Shown: positions 1 through 7,684 of the stretch, piece by piece
Position numbering within the stretch: the first letter of the stretch is position 1
Layout of the letters: the number at the start of each line of letters is the position of its first letter
Origin: UBA8752 sp965657965
GTDB taxonomy: Bacteria; Bacteroidota; Bacteroidia; Flavobacteriales_D; Sanyastnellaceae
Reading direction: 5' to 3'
DNA length: 51,102 nucleotides
Assembly (NCBI GenBank): GCA_965657965.1
Contig: CBFHQM010000019.1
Location: 1 to 51,102, forward strand
Position numbers and translations under genes: made by a program
Notes under the pieces: generated by a model
Told to the model about the DNA's origin: nothing
Database searches by the model: none
What the model saw: only the letters and a program-made list of their open reading frames with translations

Positions 1-144
1 CCTGCTGCTGAGGCTGCGCCAGCCGCTGAAGAAGCACCTGCTGCTGAGGCTGCACCTGCCGCTGAAGAAGCACCTGCTGCTGACGCTGCACCTGCCGCTG
101 AAGAAGCACCTGCTGCTGAGGCTGCACCTGCCGCTGAAGAAGCA
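1..144 (+). repeat. Four tandem 36-base repeats inside the rpsB tail
   Basis: Units at 1-36, 37-72, 73-108 and 109-144 are almost identical at the DNA level: copies two and four are identical, copy three differs by one base (GAC for GAG), and copy one differs by two bases (GCGCCA for GCACCT). The array may start before the window. High DNA identity, not just amino-acid similarity, indicates recent duplication by slippage or unequal exchange. Each unit is 12 codons, so copy-number change would keep the reading frame. Confidence 0.95.
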
Positions 145-183
145 CCTGCGAAGGAGGACAAAGCAGACGACAAGGAGGCCTAA
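1..183 (+). CDS. rpsB: 30S ribosomal protein S2, C-terminal tail (partial, 5' end outside window)
   Basis: Open from the window edge to a TAA at 181-183, giving 60 residues. The frame encodes four copies of a 12-residue Ala/Pro/Glu unit (PAAEAAPAAEEA, with one Glu-to-Asp change in copy three) and then a short charged end (PAKEDKADDKEA). There is no globular domain here. I call it S2 because tsf follows 77 bases downstream and rpsB-tsf is one of the most conserved gene orders in bacteria, and because S2 of Bacteroidota often carries an acidic Ala-rich C-terminal extension. The tail is expected to be disordered on the small-subunit surface. Identity rests on context rather than on the S2 fold, which lies outside the window. 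Confidence 0.78.
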   Translation, partial: PAAEAAPAAEEAPAAEAAPAAEEAPAADAAPAAEEAPAAEAAPAAEEAPAKEDKADDKEA

Positions 184-260
184 TCCGGCTCACTTGACAA
201 CCAACGACTACAACTGGTGCACCAAACGTGCGCCCTTTCGAACCCCCATACCCCAAGACC

Positions 261-1088
261 ATGAGCATTACTGCTGCTGAAGTCAACAAGCTCCGTAAGC
301 ATACGGGAGCTGGCATGATGGATTGTAAGAAGGCCCTTACTGAAGCCGGAGGCGACTTCGACAAGGCCATCGAGATCCTGCGTAAGAAAGGCCAAAAAAT
401 TGCGGCCAAGCGCGGAGAAAACACCATTGGCGAGGGTGCTGTTCTCGCTTCCACCAGTGCGGATGGAAGCCGAGGATGCATCATTTCCTTGAACTGTGAG
501 ACGGACTTTGTAGCCAAGAACAGCGACTACGTTGATTTTGCGCAAAGCATCTTGGACATTGCGGTGTCTGAGTGTCCCGCCGATACTGCTGCATTGTTGG
601 GCTGTGCCCACCCCAGTGGCGTAACGGTCGGCGAGGAAATCACCAACCAGATGGGCCGCCTCGGTGAGCGCATTGAAGTGAGCAAGTACGAGCAGATCAG
701 TGGCGACGCTGTTGTGGCGTACATCCACCCTGGAAACCGTTTGTCTACGTTGGTCGCCTTCAACGGTGCGGTTGATGCGCAAGTTGGAAAGGATGTTGCC
801 ATGCAGGCAGCGGCCATGGCACCAGTGGCGTTGGACGAAACCAGCATTTCACAGGCGGATATCGACAAGGAATTGGAGATTGGCAAGGCGCTGGCCATCA
901 AAGAAGGCAAGCCAGAAGAAATGGCCCAAAACATCGCCAAGGGTCGCTTGAAGAAGTGGTTTAAGGAGGTGACTTTGGTCCACCAAGCCTTCATCAAGAA
1001 CAACAAGCAAAGCGTAGCCGATTACGTGAAGGAAGTAGGTGGCGGAGACCGCGCCATCACTGGATTCAGCCGGGTTAGCCTCGACTGA
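261..1088 (+). CDS. tsf: Translation elongation factor Ts
   Basis: EF-Ts is the nucleotide exchange factor that releases GDP from EF-Tu in the cytoplasm. The 275-residue product begins with the UBA-like N-terminal region (AAEVNKLRKHTGAGMMDCKK) and contains the core signature around CETDFVAKN, which contacts EF-Tu, followed by the two dimerisation subdomains. Length fits the family. The reading frame could start at a GTG at 228, but ATG 261 places the start right before the conserved TAAEV segment, as in homologues. It lies downstream of rpsB and is closed by a strong hairpin terminator, so rpsB-tsf probably forms a unit separate from pyrH-frr. Confidence 0.97.
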   Translation: MSITAAEVNKLRKHTGAGMMDCKKALTEAGGDFDKAIEILRKKGQKIAAKRGENTIGEGAVLASTSADGSRGCIISLNCETDFVAKNSDYVDFAQSILDIAVSECPADTAALLGCAHPSGVTVGEEITNQMGRLGERIEVSKYEQISGDAVVAYIHPGNRLSTLVAFNGAVDAQVGKDVAMQAAAMAPVALDETSISQADIDKELEIGKALAIKEGKPEEMAQNIAKGRLKKWFKEVTLVHQAFIKNNKQSVADYVKEVGGGDRAITGFSRVSLD

Positions 1089-1112
1089 GTTTCGAAGAAA
1101 AAAAAAGAAAAG

Positions 1113-1147
1113 AACGGGCTGCTCGAAAGGGTGGCCCGTTTTCTTTT
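1113..1147 (+). terminator. Rho-independent terminator after tsf
   Basis: A perfect 7-bp stem AACGGGC (1113-1119) / GCCCGTT (1134-1140) encloses a 14-base loop and is followed by a T-rich run (TTCTTTT). An A-rich run precedes the stem, so it may also work weakly in the other direction. It separates tsf from pyrH. Confidence 0.85.
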
Positions 1148-1183
1148 GGGCAAGACCTTTGAATCGTCGGATATTCACCCTCG

Positions 1184-1891
1184 ATGAAATACCGGCGCGT
1201 TCTCCTTAAGCTGAGTGGTGAAGCCCTGATGGGCGAAAAGCAATTTGGCATTGATAATCAGCAACTTGCCCGTTACGCGCGGGAGGTTGAGGCCCTTGTG
1301 AAAGCGGGAGTGGAATGTGCCATTGTGATCGGGGGCGGCAACATTTTCCGCGGTGTTCAAGCTGCCGAGGGCGGCATGGAGCGCACTCAAGGAGATTACA
1401 TGGGCATGTTGGCGACGATGATCAATGCCATGGCATTGCAGAGCGCCTTGGAGCACATTGGTGTGGACACGCGGTTGCAAAGCGCCATTGAGATGAAGGC
1501 CATTGCGGAACCGGTGATTCGGAGAAGGGCCATGCGTCACCTAGAAAAGGGGCGTGTGGTGATTTTTGGTGCCGGAACGGGCAATCCGTTTTTTACCACC
1601 GACAGTGCGGCATCGTTGCGGGCGATTGAAATCGAAGCCGATGTGATTTTGAAAGGAACGCGGGTGGATGGAATCTACACAGCGGATCCAGAAAAGGACC
1701 CAGAGGCCGAAAGGTTCAGCTCTTTGACTTTCGACGAGGTGTTCAAGCGCGGTCTTAAGGTCATGGACATGACGGCCTTTACCTTGTGCAACGAAAACAA
1801 GTTGCCCATCATTGTTTTTGACATCAATGAGCAAGGCAATCTGCTCAAAATCATTGCCGGAGAAGAGGTGGGAACCATCGTAACAGTTTGA
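1184..1891 (+). CDS. pyrH: UMP kinase
   Basis: Bacterial hexameric UMP kinase, amino-acid kinase fold, phosphorylating UMP to UDP with ATP in pyrimidine nucleotide synthesis. The 235-residue product shows the N-terminal phosphate loop (RVLLKLSGEAL), the glycine-rich GGGNIFRG segment and the nucleotide-binding GAGTGNPFFTTD stretch, all hallmarks of the family. It begins 36 bases after the tsf terminator, so it needs its own promoter or readthrough. The stop is followed three bases later by frr, so the two are very probably cotranscribed, as in most bacteria. Confidence 0.97.
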   Translation: MKYRRVLLKLSGEALMGEKQFGIDNQQLARYAREVEALVKAGVECAIVIGGGNIFRGVQAAEGGMERTQGDYMGMLATMINAMALQSALEHIGVDTRLQSAIEMKAIAEPVIRRRAMRHLEKGRVVIFGAGTGNPFFTTDSAASLRAIEIEADVILKGTRVDGIYTADPEKDPEAERFSSLTFDEVFKRGLKVMDMTAFTLCNENKLPIIVFDINEQGNLLKIIAGEEVGTIVTV

Positions 1892-1894
1892 GAC

Positions 1895-2458
1895 ATGAGT
1901 GAAATGATTGATCTCGCCTTCGAATCGGCGAAAGACGACATGCAAAAGGCCATGGAGCGCCTCGACACGGAGTTGCGAAAAATCCGGGCTGGAAAAGCGC
2001 ACCCGAGCATGCTGGAAAGTGTCAAGGTGGATTATTACGGGTCTCTGACGCCGTTGAGTCAAGTGGGCAACGTTTCGACGACTGACCCGAGAACGTTGAT
2101 GATTCAGGCCTACGAAAAGTCCATGTTGGACCCCATTGCATCGGCCATCATCAACTCTAATTTGGGTTTGAACCCGATGAACAACGGGGAAGTGCTCATC
2201 ATTTCTGTTCCGATGTTGACAGAAGAGCGGCGTCGGGAATTGGCCAAACAAGCGAAGGCCGTGGGCGAAAACGCAAAGGTGTCGATTCGCAATGCGCGCA
2301 AGGATGCAAACGATGCGATCAAGTCATCCAAGGACGACGGCGCAAGTGAGGACGCGATCAAGGCTGGCGAGGCCAATGTTCAGTCGCTCACAGACGACTA
2401 CACGAAGCAGGTAGACAGCCGGATTTCCTCGAAAGAGGCGGACATCATGACCGTTTAA
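1895..2458 (+). CDS. frr: Ribosome recycling factor
   Basis: RRF splits post-termination ribosomes together with EF-G. The 187-residue product has the expected length and the three-helix bundle segments, including the conserved LRKIRAGKAHPSMLE region (GKA.P.ML in homologues) and the C-terminal helix beginning near the SVPMLTEERR motif. It starts three bases after pyrH. Its last 14 bases overlap the 3' end of dxr on the opposite strand, leaving no room for a conventional terminator between the convergent units. Confidence 0.97.
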   Translation: MSEMIDLAFESAKDDMQKAMERLDTELRKIRAGKAHPSMLESVKVDYYGSLTPLSQVGNVSTTDPRTLMIQAYEKSMLDPIASAIINSNLGLNPMNNGEVLIISVPMLTEERRRELAKQAKAVGENAKVSIRNARKDANDAIKSSKDDGASEDAIKAGEANVQSLTDDYTKQVDSRISSKEADIMTV

Positions 2459-3644
2459 TCTGGCTTGCTGCTGCGGTTCGTGCGGCAGCATCCAATTCAA
2501 ACAGCGTTTCTAGGTCGGGCTTGCTTTGGTGAGGCACGGTCTCGAGCGCATGTTCGAGGACGTTGCTCATGTCGAGGAACCCCACTTCATCCCGTAGGAA
2601 GGCCGCCACAGCGACCTCATTGGCGGCATTGAGCACGCAGGGCGCACTGCCTCCGGCATCAAGTGCGTCGTAGGCCAGTTGAAGGTTGCGGAAGGTGGCC
2701 TTGTCTGGGGCCTCAAACGTGAGTGATGGGTAAGCTGCAAAGTTGAAGCGAGGGAACTGATTCTGTAGACGGTGCGGGTACCCCAAAGCGTATTGAATGG
2801 GAAGCTTCATGTCCGGCAGACCCAATTGGGCTTTGATGCTGCCGTCTTCGAACTGGACGCAGGAGTGTACAATGCTTTGCGGGTGAACCACCACATCGAT
2901 GTCTGGGCCTTGAACATCGAACAACCAACGCGCCTCGATCACTTCGAGACCCTTGTTCATGAGGGAGGCTGAGTCAATGGTGATTTTGGCGCCCATTTCC
3001 CAGTTGGGATGTTTGAGGGCCTGCGCTTTGGTCACCTCGGCCAAACTCTGGCGGTCTCTGCCGCGGAATGGGCCGCCTGAGGCGGTCAAAATGAGCTTTT
3101 CGATGGGGTTGTGGAACTCCCCGGCCAAACATTGGAAAATGGCGCTGTGCTCGCTGTCTACGGGCAAGATGTCCACCCCTTTGTTTTTGGCGGCTTGCAT
3201 GACAATTTCTCCAGCGACCACCAAGGTCTCTTTGTTTGCGAGGGCAATGTGCTTTCCTGCGGCAATGGCGTTCATGGTGGGACGCAGACCCGCGAACCCG
3301 ACAAGGGCAGTCAAAACAATGTCGATGCCGTCCATTTCGACCAACTGCGCAATGGCATCTGAACCGGCATAGGCTTTGATGTCGTGCTCCCACAAGGCAT
3401 CTCTGACTTTTTGGCCTTGGGCTTCATCGGCAATGGCAACGGCATTCGGCTTGAACTCCAAGGCTTGTTCAATGAGCAGGTCGGCGTTGCGTCCAGCGGT
3501 CAATACCTCTACGCGGAAGCGGCCGGGTTGGGCGCGAACCACGTCAAGGGCTTGGGTTCCAATGGAGCCGGTTGAGCCCAAAATGGCCAAACCCCTGCCT
3601 GCGCCTGGGTCAAACGTTTCGCTGTCTGGGACACGGTCCTTCAT
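2445..3644 (-). CDS. dxr: 1-deoxy-D-xylulose 5-phosphate reductoisomerase
   Basis: Second enzyme of the MEP isoprenoid pathway, converting DXP to 2-C-methyl-D-erythritol 4-phosphate with NADPH and a divalent metal. The 399-residue product carries the NADPH loop LGSTGSIGTQAL near residue 23, the ANKETLVVAG segment, the metal and substrate motif LPVDSEHSAIFQCL and the flexible-loop SASGGPFRGR. Its ATG overlaps the stop of the upstream DUF59 gene (ATGA), so it is translationally coupled to the end of the suf operon. The final two MEP enzymes (IspG, IspH) are iron-sulfur proteins, which gives a possible reason for the pairing. The 3' end overlaps frr by 14 bases. Confidence 0.97.
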   Translation of the reverse strand: MKDRVPDSETFDPGAGRGLAILGSTGSIGTQALDVVRAQPGRFRVEVLTAGRNADLLIEQALEFKPNAVAIADEAQGQKVRDALWEHDIKAYAGSDAIAQLVEMDGIDIVLTALVGFAGLRPTMNAIAAGKHIALANKETLVVAGEIVMQAAKNKGVDILPVDSEHSAIFQCLAGEFHNPIEKLILTASGGPFRGRDRQSLAEVTKAQALKHPNWEMGAKITIDSASLMNKGLEVIEARWLFDVQGPDIDVVVHPQSIVHSCVQFEDGSIKAQLGLPDMKLPIQYALGYPHRLQNQFPRFNFAAYPSLTFEAPDKATFRNLQLAYDALDAGGSAPCVLNAANEVAVAAFLRDEVGFLDMSNVLEHALETVPHQSKPDLETLFELDAAARTAAASQIKRS

Positions 3645-3952
3645 AGAAATCCAAGTTCAAGTTTTGCTTCTTCGCTCATCATGTCTTGGGTCCAGGTTGG
3701 TTCGAACACGATTTCTACATCGGCGTCGACCACCCCATCCATGGAGAGGACCTTCTGTTTGACGTCGGCGGGCAAGCTTTCGGCCACCGGGCAGTTGGGA
3801 GAGGTTAGGGTCATTTCAATGTCGACCCTTTGACCGCCTTCGGCATCGGAGAACTTCACCTCGTAAATGAGGCCCAATTCATAGATGTCGACCGGGATTT
3901 CAGGGTCGAAAATGGTCTTCAAGACCGTGATGACATCTTGCTGATTTGGCAT
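3641..3952 (-). CDS. DUF59 (MIP18/PaaD-like) SUF-associated iron-sulfur assembly protein
   Basis: A 103-residue single-domain protein of the DUF59/MIP18 family. The typical core is visible: a helix with VLKTIFDPEIPVDIYELGLI, then a beta strand (VDIEMTLTSPNCP) with a conserved cysteine after Pro, and an acidic C-terminal part. In Bacteroidota and Firmicutes such proteins sit in suf operons and help deliver or mature iron-sulfur clusters. Here it lies nine bases after sufE and overlaps dxr by ATGA. The symbol sufT is sometimes used, but SufT proper is longer, so I leave it blank. Confidence 0.9.
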   Translation of the reverse strand: MPNQQDVITVLKTIFDPEIPVDIYELGLIYEVKFSDAEGGQRVDIEMTLTSPNCPVAESLPADVKQKVLSMDGVVDADVEIVFEPTWTQDMMSEEAKLELGFL

Positions 3953-3961
3953 GGGGTGAAT

Positions 3962-4396
3962 TTAGGAGCGGCGCGCGGCAAGGGTTGCGGCATACAAACG
4001 CATTTGCTGGACCATGCTTGCCAGGCCGTTTGACCGGGTGGGGGAAAGGTGTTGGTGCAGCCCAATGGCGTCGAGAAAGTGCAGCTCTGCCTCTGCAATG
4101 GCCCGGGCCTCTGCCCCGGAAAAAATGCGCACCATCAGGCCGACAAGCCCTTTGGTGATGATGGCGTCGCTGTCCGCGGTAAACTCGACGGTGCCGCTGG
4201 ACGTTTCATCTGCCGCAAGCCACACTTTGGACTGACACCCGCGAATCAGGTGCTCGTCTGTTTTCCGAGCAGGATCAATGGCCGGGACGTCTTTCCCCAA
4301 TTCAATGAGGTGCTCGTATTTGTCCATCCAGTCATCGAAAAGCGAAAACTCCTCGATGACCTCTTCTTGACGGGTGGAAATGAGATTGGCAGACAT
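3962..4396 (-). CDS. sufE: Sulfur acceptor protein SufE
   Basis: SufE takes persulfide sulfur from the cysteine desulfurase SufS and passes it to SufB. The 144-residue product has the family fold with the acceptor cysteine in IRGCQSKVWL (Cys54, equivalent to Cys51 of the E. coli protein), followed by the ADSDAIITKGLVGLM segment typical of SufE. It follows sufS by two bases and precedes the DUF59 gene by nine bases in the same operon. Confidence 0.97.
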   Translation of the reverse strand: MSANLISTRQEEVIEEFSLFDDWMDKYEHLIELGKDVPAIDPARKTDEHLIRGCQSKVWLAADETSSGTVEFTADSDAIITKGLVGLMVRIFSGAEARAIAEAELHFLDAIGLHQHLSPTRSNGLASMVQQMRLYAATLAARRS

Positions 4397-4398
4397 GG

Positions 4399-5637
4399 TT
4401 ATCGGAGCATCTTCATTGCGCGTTCAAGGGCAATGACCGCGCGGTCGATTTCTTCTCGGGTGGTGTACGCTGCAAAGGACATGCGAAGGGTTCCGGAGGG
4501 CAGGCCGAGGTGGTCCATGAGCGGCTCGGTGCAATGGTGCCCTGTGCGAACAGCAATGCCCTGACCGTCGAGCAAGGTGCCCAGATCGTATGGGTGCATG
4601 CCATTGACTACGAGAGAGACAACACCCACTTTCTCTGGCGCGTTTCCAATGATGCGCACATCGGGCAACGTTCCGAGTGCGGCGTGGGCGTGCTGAACCA
4701 ACGTGGTCTCGTGCGCGTGAATGGCCTCCATTCCGACACCGTTCATCCAGTCGAGTGCAATGCCCAGCGCAATTCCGCCAGAGATGTGTGGCGTTCCCGC
4801 TTCGAATTTGTGTGGAAGCCCGTTGTAAGTGGTGCCTTCAAAGCTCACGCGTTGAATCATCTCACCGCCACCGCGCCATGGGGGCATAGACTCGAGAACG
4901 GACCGCCGGCCATAAAGGAAGCCCAGGCCGGTTGGACCGTAGGCTTTGTGGCCGGTTGCCACGTAAAAGTCGCAGCCCAGGGATTGGACGTCAATGGCGA
5001 AATGTGGGAGGGCCTGAGATCCATCCACCAAGGTCATTGCACCCGCAGATTTGGCTTGTGCGCAGAGGCTTTGCGCGGGATTGATTGTGCCCAACGTATT
5101 CGACGCATGCACAAAGGCCACCATTTTGGGCGTGTACTGATTCAGGCATTGCGCGAAGTGATCAAGGTCGATTGTGCCGTCCTCGTTCACGTTGACGGGC
5201 ACCACCTCAGCCCCACGCTCAGCACACACCATTTGCCAGGGGACGATGTTGGCGTGGTGCTCCATTTGGGTCACCAGCACGGTGTCTTTGGCGTTCAGAT
5301 TGGCCCGCCCCCAAGCTTGTGCGACCAGGTTGATGGCATCCGTTGATCCCCCTGTAAAAATGATTTCGTCTGAACTTTCAGCGCCAATGTGAGTGGCAAC
5401 TTTTTGTCGACCTCCTTCAAAGGCCTCGGTGGCCAATTGTGCCAAGTGGTGGGCCCCGCGGTGAATGTTGGCGTGGTAATTAGAGAGGTATTCCCGTTGT
5501 CCCTCAATGACCGCCAATGGCTTCTGCGCGCTGGCGGCATTGTCGAGATAGACCAAGTCCTTTCCATGCACCTTTCGTTCAAGAATGGGGAAATCCTGGC
5601 GGACGCGTTTGGGCAAGTGGGAAGAGACCATCATCAT
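4399..5637 (-). CDS. sufS: Cysteine desulfurase SufS
   Basis: PLP-dependent group II cysteine desulfurase that provides sulfur for iron-sulfur cluster assembly, turning cysteine into alanine plus an enzyme persulfide. The 412-residue product shows the PLP lysine in ATGHKAYGPTG (Lys231), the cofactor-stacking histidines in MEHHANIVPW, and the catalytic cysteine in RTGHHCTEPLM (Cys369), a SufS-type arrangement. The first of three consecutive ATGs overlaps the tlyA stop (ATGA), so translation is coupled to that gene rather than directly to sufD. Confidence 0.97.
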   Translation of the reverse strand: MMMVSSHLPKRVRQDFPILERKVHGKDLVYLDNAASAQKPLAVIEGQREYLSNYHANIHRGAHHLAQLATEAFEGGRQKVATHIGAESSDEIIFTGGSTDAINLVAQAWGRANLNAKDTVLVTQMEHHANIVPWQMVCAERGAEVVPVNVNEDGTIDLDHFAQCLNQYTPKMVAFVHASNTLGTINPAQSLCAQAKSAGAMTLVDGSQALPHFAIDVQSLGCDFYVATGHKAYGPTGLGFLYGRRSVLESMPPWRGGGEMIQRVSFEGTTYNGLPHKFEAGTPHISGGIALGIALDWMNGVGMEAIHAHETTLVQHAHAALGTLPDVRIIGNAPEKVGVVSLVVNGMHPYDLGTLLDGQGIAVRTGHHCTEPLMDHLGLPSGTLRMSFAAYTTREEIDRAVIALERAMKMLR

Positions 5638-6407
5638 TCGAAAACCGCTGTGCGAAGTAAAGGTTCAGGCGGAGTGCCCCAAGAAAAGTGCAAAAGGAAC
5701 TCTCGATTTCCACTTCCGCCTTCAATCGGAGAGTCAATTGGGGGGGCACAACGGAAGCCCGCGGCCACGGCTTGGGCTACACAACGGTCCACGCTTTTTT
5801 GACGAACAACGGGGTCACGGACAATGCCATTTCTGCCCAAATGCTTGGGCCCCACTTCAAATTGAGGCTTGACCAAGGCAATGCCCCAACCAGAAGGCGC
5901 CAGCCATGGAGTTAATCGGGGCCACACGTGTTCCAATGAAATGAAGGACAGGTCGATGACCACTCCTTCTGGTGCGGGGGTTAAAACCTCTGAAGACAGG
6001 TCTTTGAGGTGGGTCTTTTGGAGGTCGCGAACCTTGGGATGTTGTCTCAGGCTGTCGACGAGTTGATCGGTGCCCACATCGACGGCGTGCACGAGTGCGG
6101 CGCCTCGCGCTAGGCAGACCTCTGTAAACCCTCCGGTAGAGGCGCCAAGATCCAATATGTTCTGGCCTTCAACGGAAACGGAGAAGTGATCCAGTGCGGC
6201 AATCAATTTTAGTGCGCCCCGCGAGACCCAAGGGTGATCCTCTCCAAGCAGCTCAATGGTGGCGTTGGAGTCTACTTTTTTCCCCGGCTTGCGAATGTCT
6301 TTGCCATCCACTTTTACGCCGTGATCGGTGATTAACCTCTCTGCTCTTGGGCGGCTGGCAACAAGGCCACGTTCGACAATCAGCCGGTCGAGGCGGACAA
6401 GGTTCAT
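5634..6407 (-). CDS. tlyA: TlyA-family rRNA 2'-O-methyltransferase, embedded in the suf operon
   Basis: TlyA enzymes methylate ribose 2'-OH groups of cytidines in rRNA; older annotations call them hemolysin A. The 257-residue product has an N-terminal S4 RNA-binding domain (about residues 1-60), an FtsJ-like Rossmann domain with the SAM motif ILDLGASTGGFTEV (84-97), and the K-D-K-E tetrad of 2'-O-methyltransferases at Lys67, Asp152, Lys180 and Glu236. It overlaps sufD by one base (TGATG) and sufS by four (ATGA), so it is cotranscribed and coupled with them. No link between TlyA and iron-sulfur biogenesis is established; the sequence shows no iron-sulfur cysteine cluster. The function call is secure, the target nucleotide is not. 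Confidence 0.93.
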   Translation of the reverse strand: MNLVRLDRLIVERGLVASRPRAERLITDHGVKVDGKDIRKPGKKVDSNATIELLGEDHPWVSRGALKLIAALDHFSVSVEGQNILDLGASTGGFTEVCLARGAALVHAVDVGTDQLVDSLRQHPKVRDLQKTHLKDLSSEVLTPAPEGVVIDLSFISLEHVWPRLTPWLAPSGWGIALVKPQFEVGPKHLGRNGIVRDPVVRQKSVDRCVAQAVAAGFRCAPPIDSPIEGGSGNREFLLHFSWGTPPEPLLRTAVFE

Positions 6408-7684
6408 CAGTTCCAGCCGAGTCGTTCTGCGTAGACCTGTTCGACGTGCTCCTTGACTTCTGGGCGGAAACCATCGAGCACTTCGGAAAGAAAGGCCTGA
6501 ACCAACAAGTTTCGGGCTTCCGTTTCCGTCATTCCGCGCGACTGTAAATAGAACAGGGCCTCGGCATCGAATTGTCCGGTCGTGCAGCCATGGCTACAAC
6601 GGACATCATCGGCGTAAATCTCGAGTTCAGGTTTGGAGTAAATGCCGGCGCGCTCTCCGAGCAGCAAATTGGCATTTCTCTGGTAGGCTTCAATGCGCTG
6701 GGCGTCGGGGTGCACCATGATTTTGCCATTGAACACTGCAGTGGCGGTGTCGGTGGCCAAGCCTTTGTACAGCTCATCGGAGTGGCCGTCGGGTTGTGCG
6801 TGGTCAATCCGGGTGTGATGGTCCACAAATCCATTTCCGCTGGGCAGATAGCAGCCGTGGAAGGTGCTACGGCCGTATTGTCCGCCTTGCTCAATGTGCA
6901 GGTCATTCCTTAACCAATGGGCCCGGGCTGTCGCGGTGCGGACGGTCAGCTCACTGGAGGCGTGTTGTCGGAATTGATGGTGGCCAATGTGGTGGGTCTG
7001 TCCATGTTCGTCTTGGACAAGTTCCAAATTCAATGCCCCATGTTCGGCAATGTCGGCAGTGATGCCGGCATTCATGAGCCCACTGGAGTTCGCATCCGAT
7101 GTTGTCCACACAATCACTTCGGCCTTGGCCTTCGCTCCAATCACAATGAGGTGCTGGGGTTGAGAGATGGTCGACGTGCCACTGACATGATGGTGGACCA
7201 AAACCGGACGGTTCAATGAACCACCCTCTGGCAAGATCACGCAGGCCCCATCCTGAGGCGCAGAGGCGTGAAGGGCGGCAAACCATTCGTTGTCTGCAAA
7301 GTGGTCTGTGTTCAGCGCATTGAGCTGTTGACCGTGGTGTGTCGAGGCTTGAGAGATGGGCCCAACGTAAACGCCGTTGGCATCGGTGACCTCTCCACTG
7401 TGGAACTGTCCGTTGACAAACGTGAGGCGGTGGGCGTCGAGTCCGTCAAGAACGGGAGCCAGGGTGGACGGCGAATGTGCTGGCTGGGGCGTTAAATCAC
7501 GAAGCTTGGCAACCCGGGTGTATTTCCAGCGTTCGTGTCGAGTGGTGGGGTAGTCGAGGGCGAGCAGTGCGGTGTCCGCATTGGCCTTTCGTTGGGGTGC
7601 CACGTTGTGGACACCCGCAGCTTCGACGGCTTCGACGACCCGTGCAGCCAGGGCGTTGGCTGGCGCTATGGTCGTTTCGCTCAT
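6407..7684 (-). CDS. sufD: Iron-sulfur scaffold subunit SufD
   Basis: SufD is the partner of SufB in the SufBC2D scaffold, where clusters are built with ATP from SufC. The 425-residue product has the right-handed beta-helix core and the C-terminal conserved block DDVRCSHGCTTGQ, containing the histidine implicated in cluster assembly, followed by the AEALFYLQSRGM segment shared with SufB. Its ATG overlaps the end of sufC by four bases. The N-terminal helical part is less conserved, as usual for SufD. Confidence 0.96.
   Translation of the reverse strand: MSETTIAPANALAARVVEAVEAAGVHNVAPQRKANADTALLALDYPTTRHERWKYTRVAKLRDLTPQPAHSPSTLAPVLDGLDAHRLTFVNGQFHSGEVTDANGVYVGPISQASTHHGQQLNALNTDHFADNEWFAALHASAPQDGACVILPEGGSLNRPVLVHHHVSGTSTISQPQHLIVIGAKAKAEVIVWTTSDANSSGLMNAGITADIAEHGALNLELVQDEHGQTHHIGHHQFRQHASSELTVRTATARAHWLRNDLHIEQGGQYGRSTFHGCYLPSGNGFVDHHTRIDHAQPDGHSDELYKGLATDTATAVFNGKIMVHPDAQRIEAYQRNANLLLGERAGIYSKPELEIYADDVRCSHGCTTGQFDAEALFYLQSRGMTETEARNLLVQAFLSEVLDGFRPEVKEHVEQVYAERLGWN

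Noticed and set aside
228..260. GTG start giving tsf an 11-residue extension
   Set aside because: The extension (MRPFEPPYPKT) has no EF-Ts character; ATG 261 begins right before the conserved UBA-like segment.
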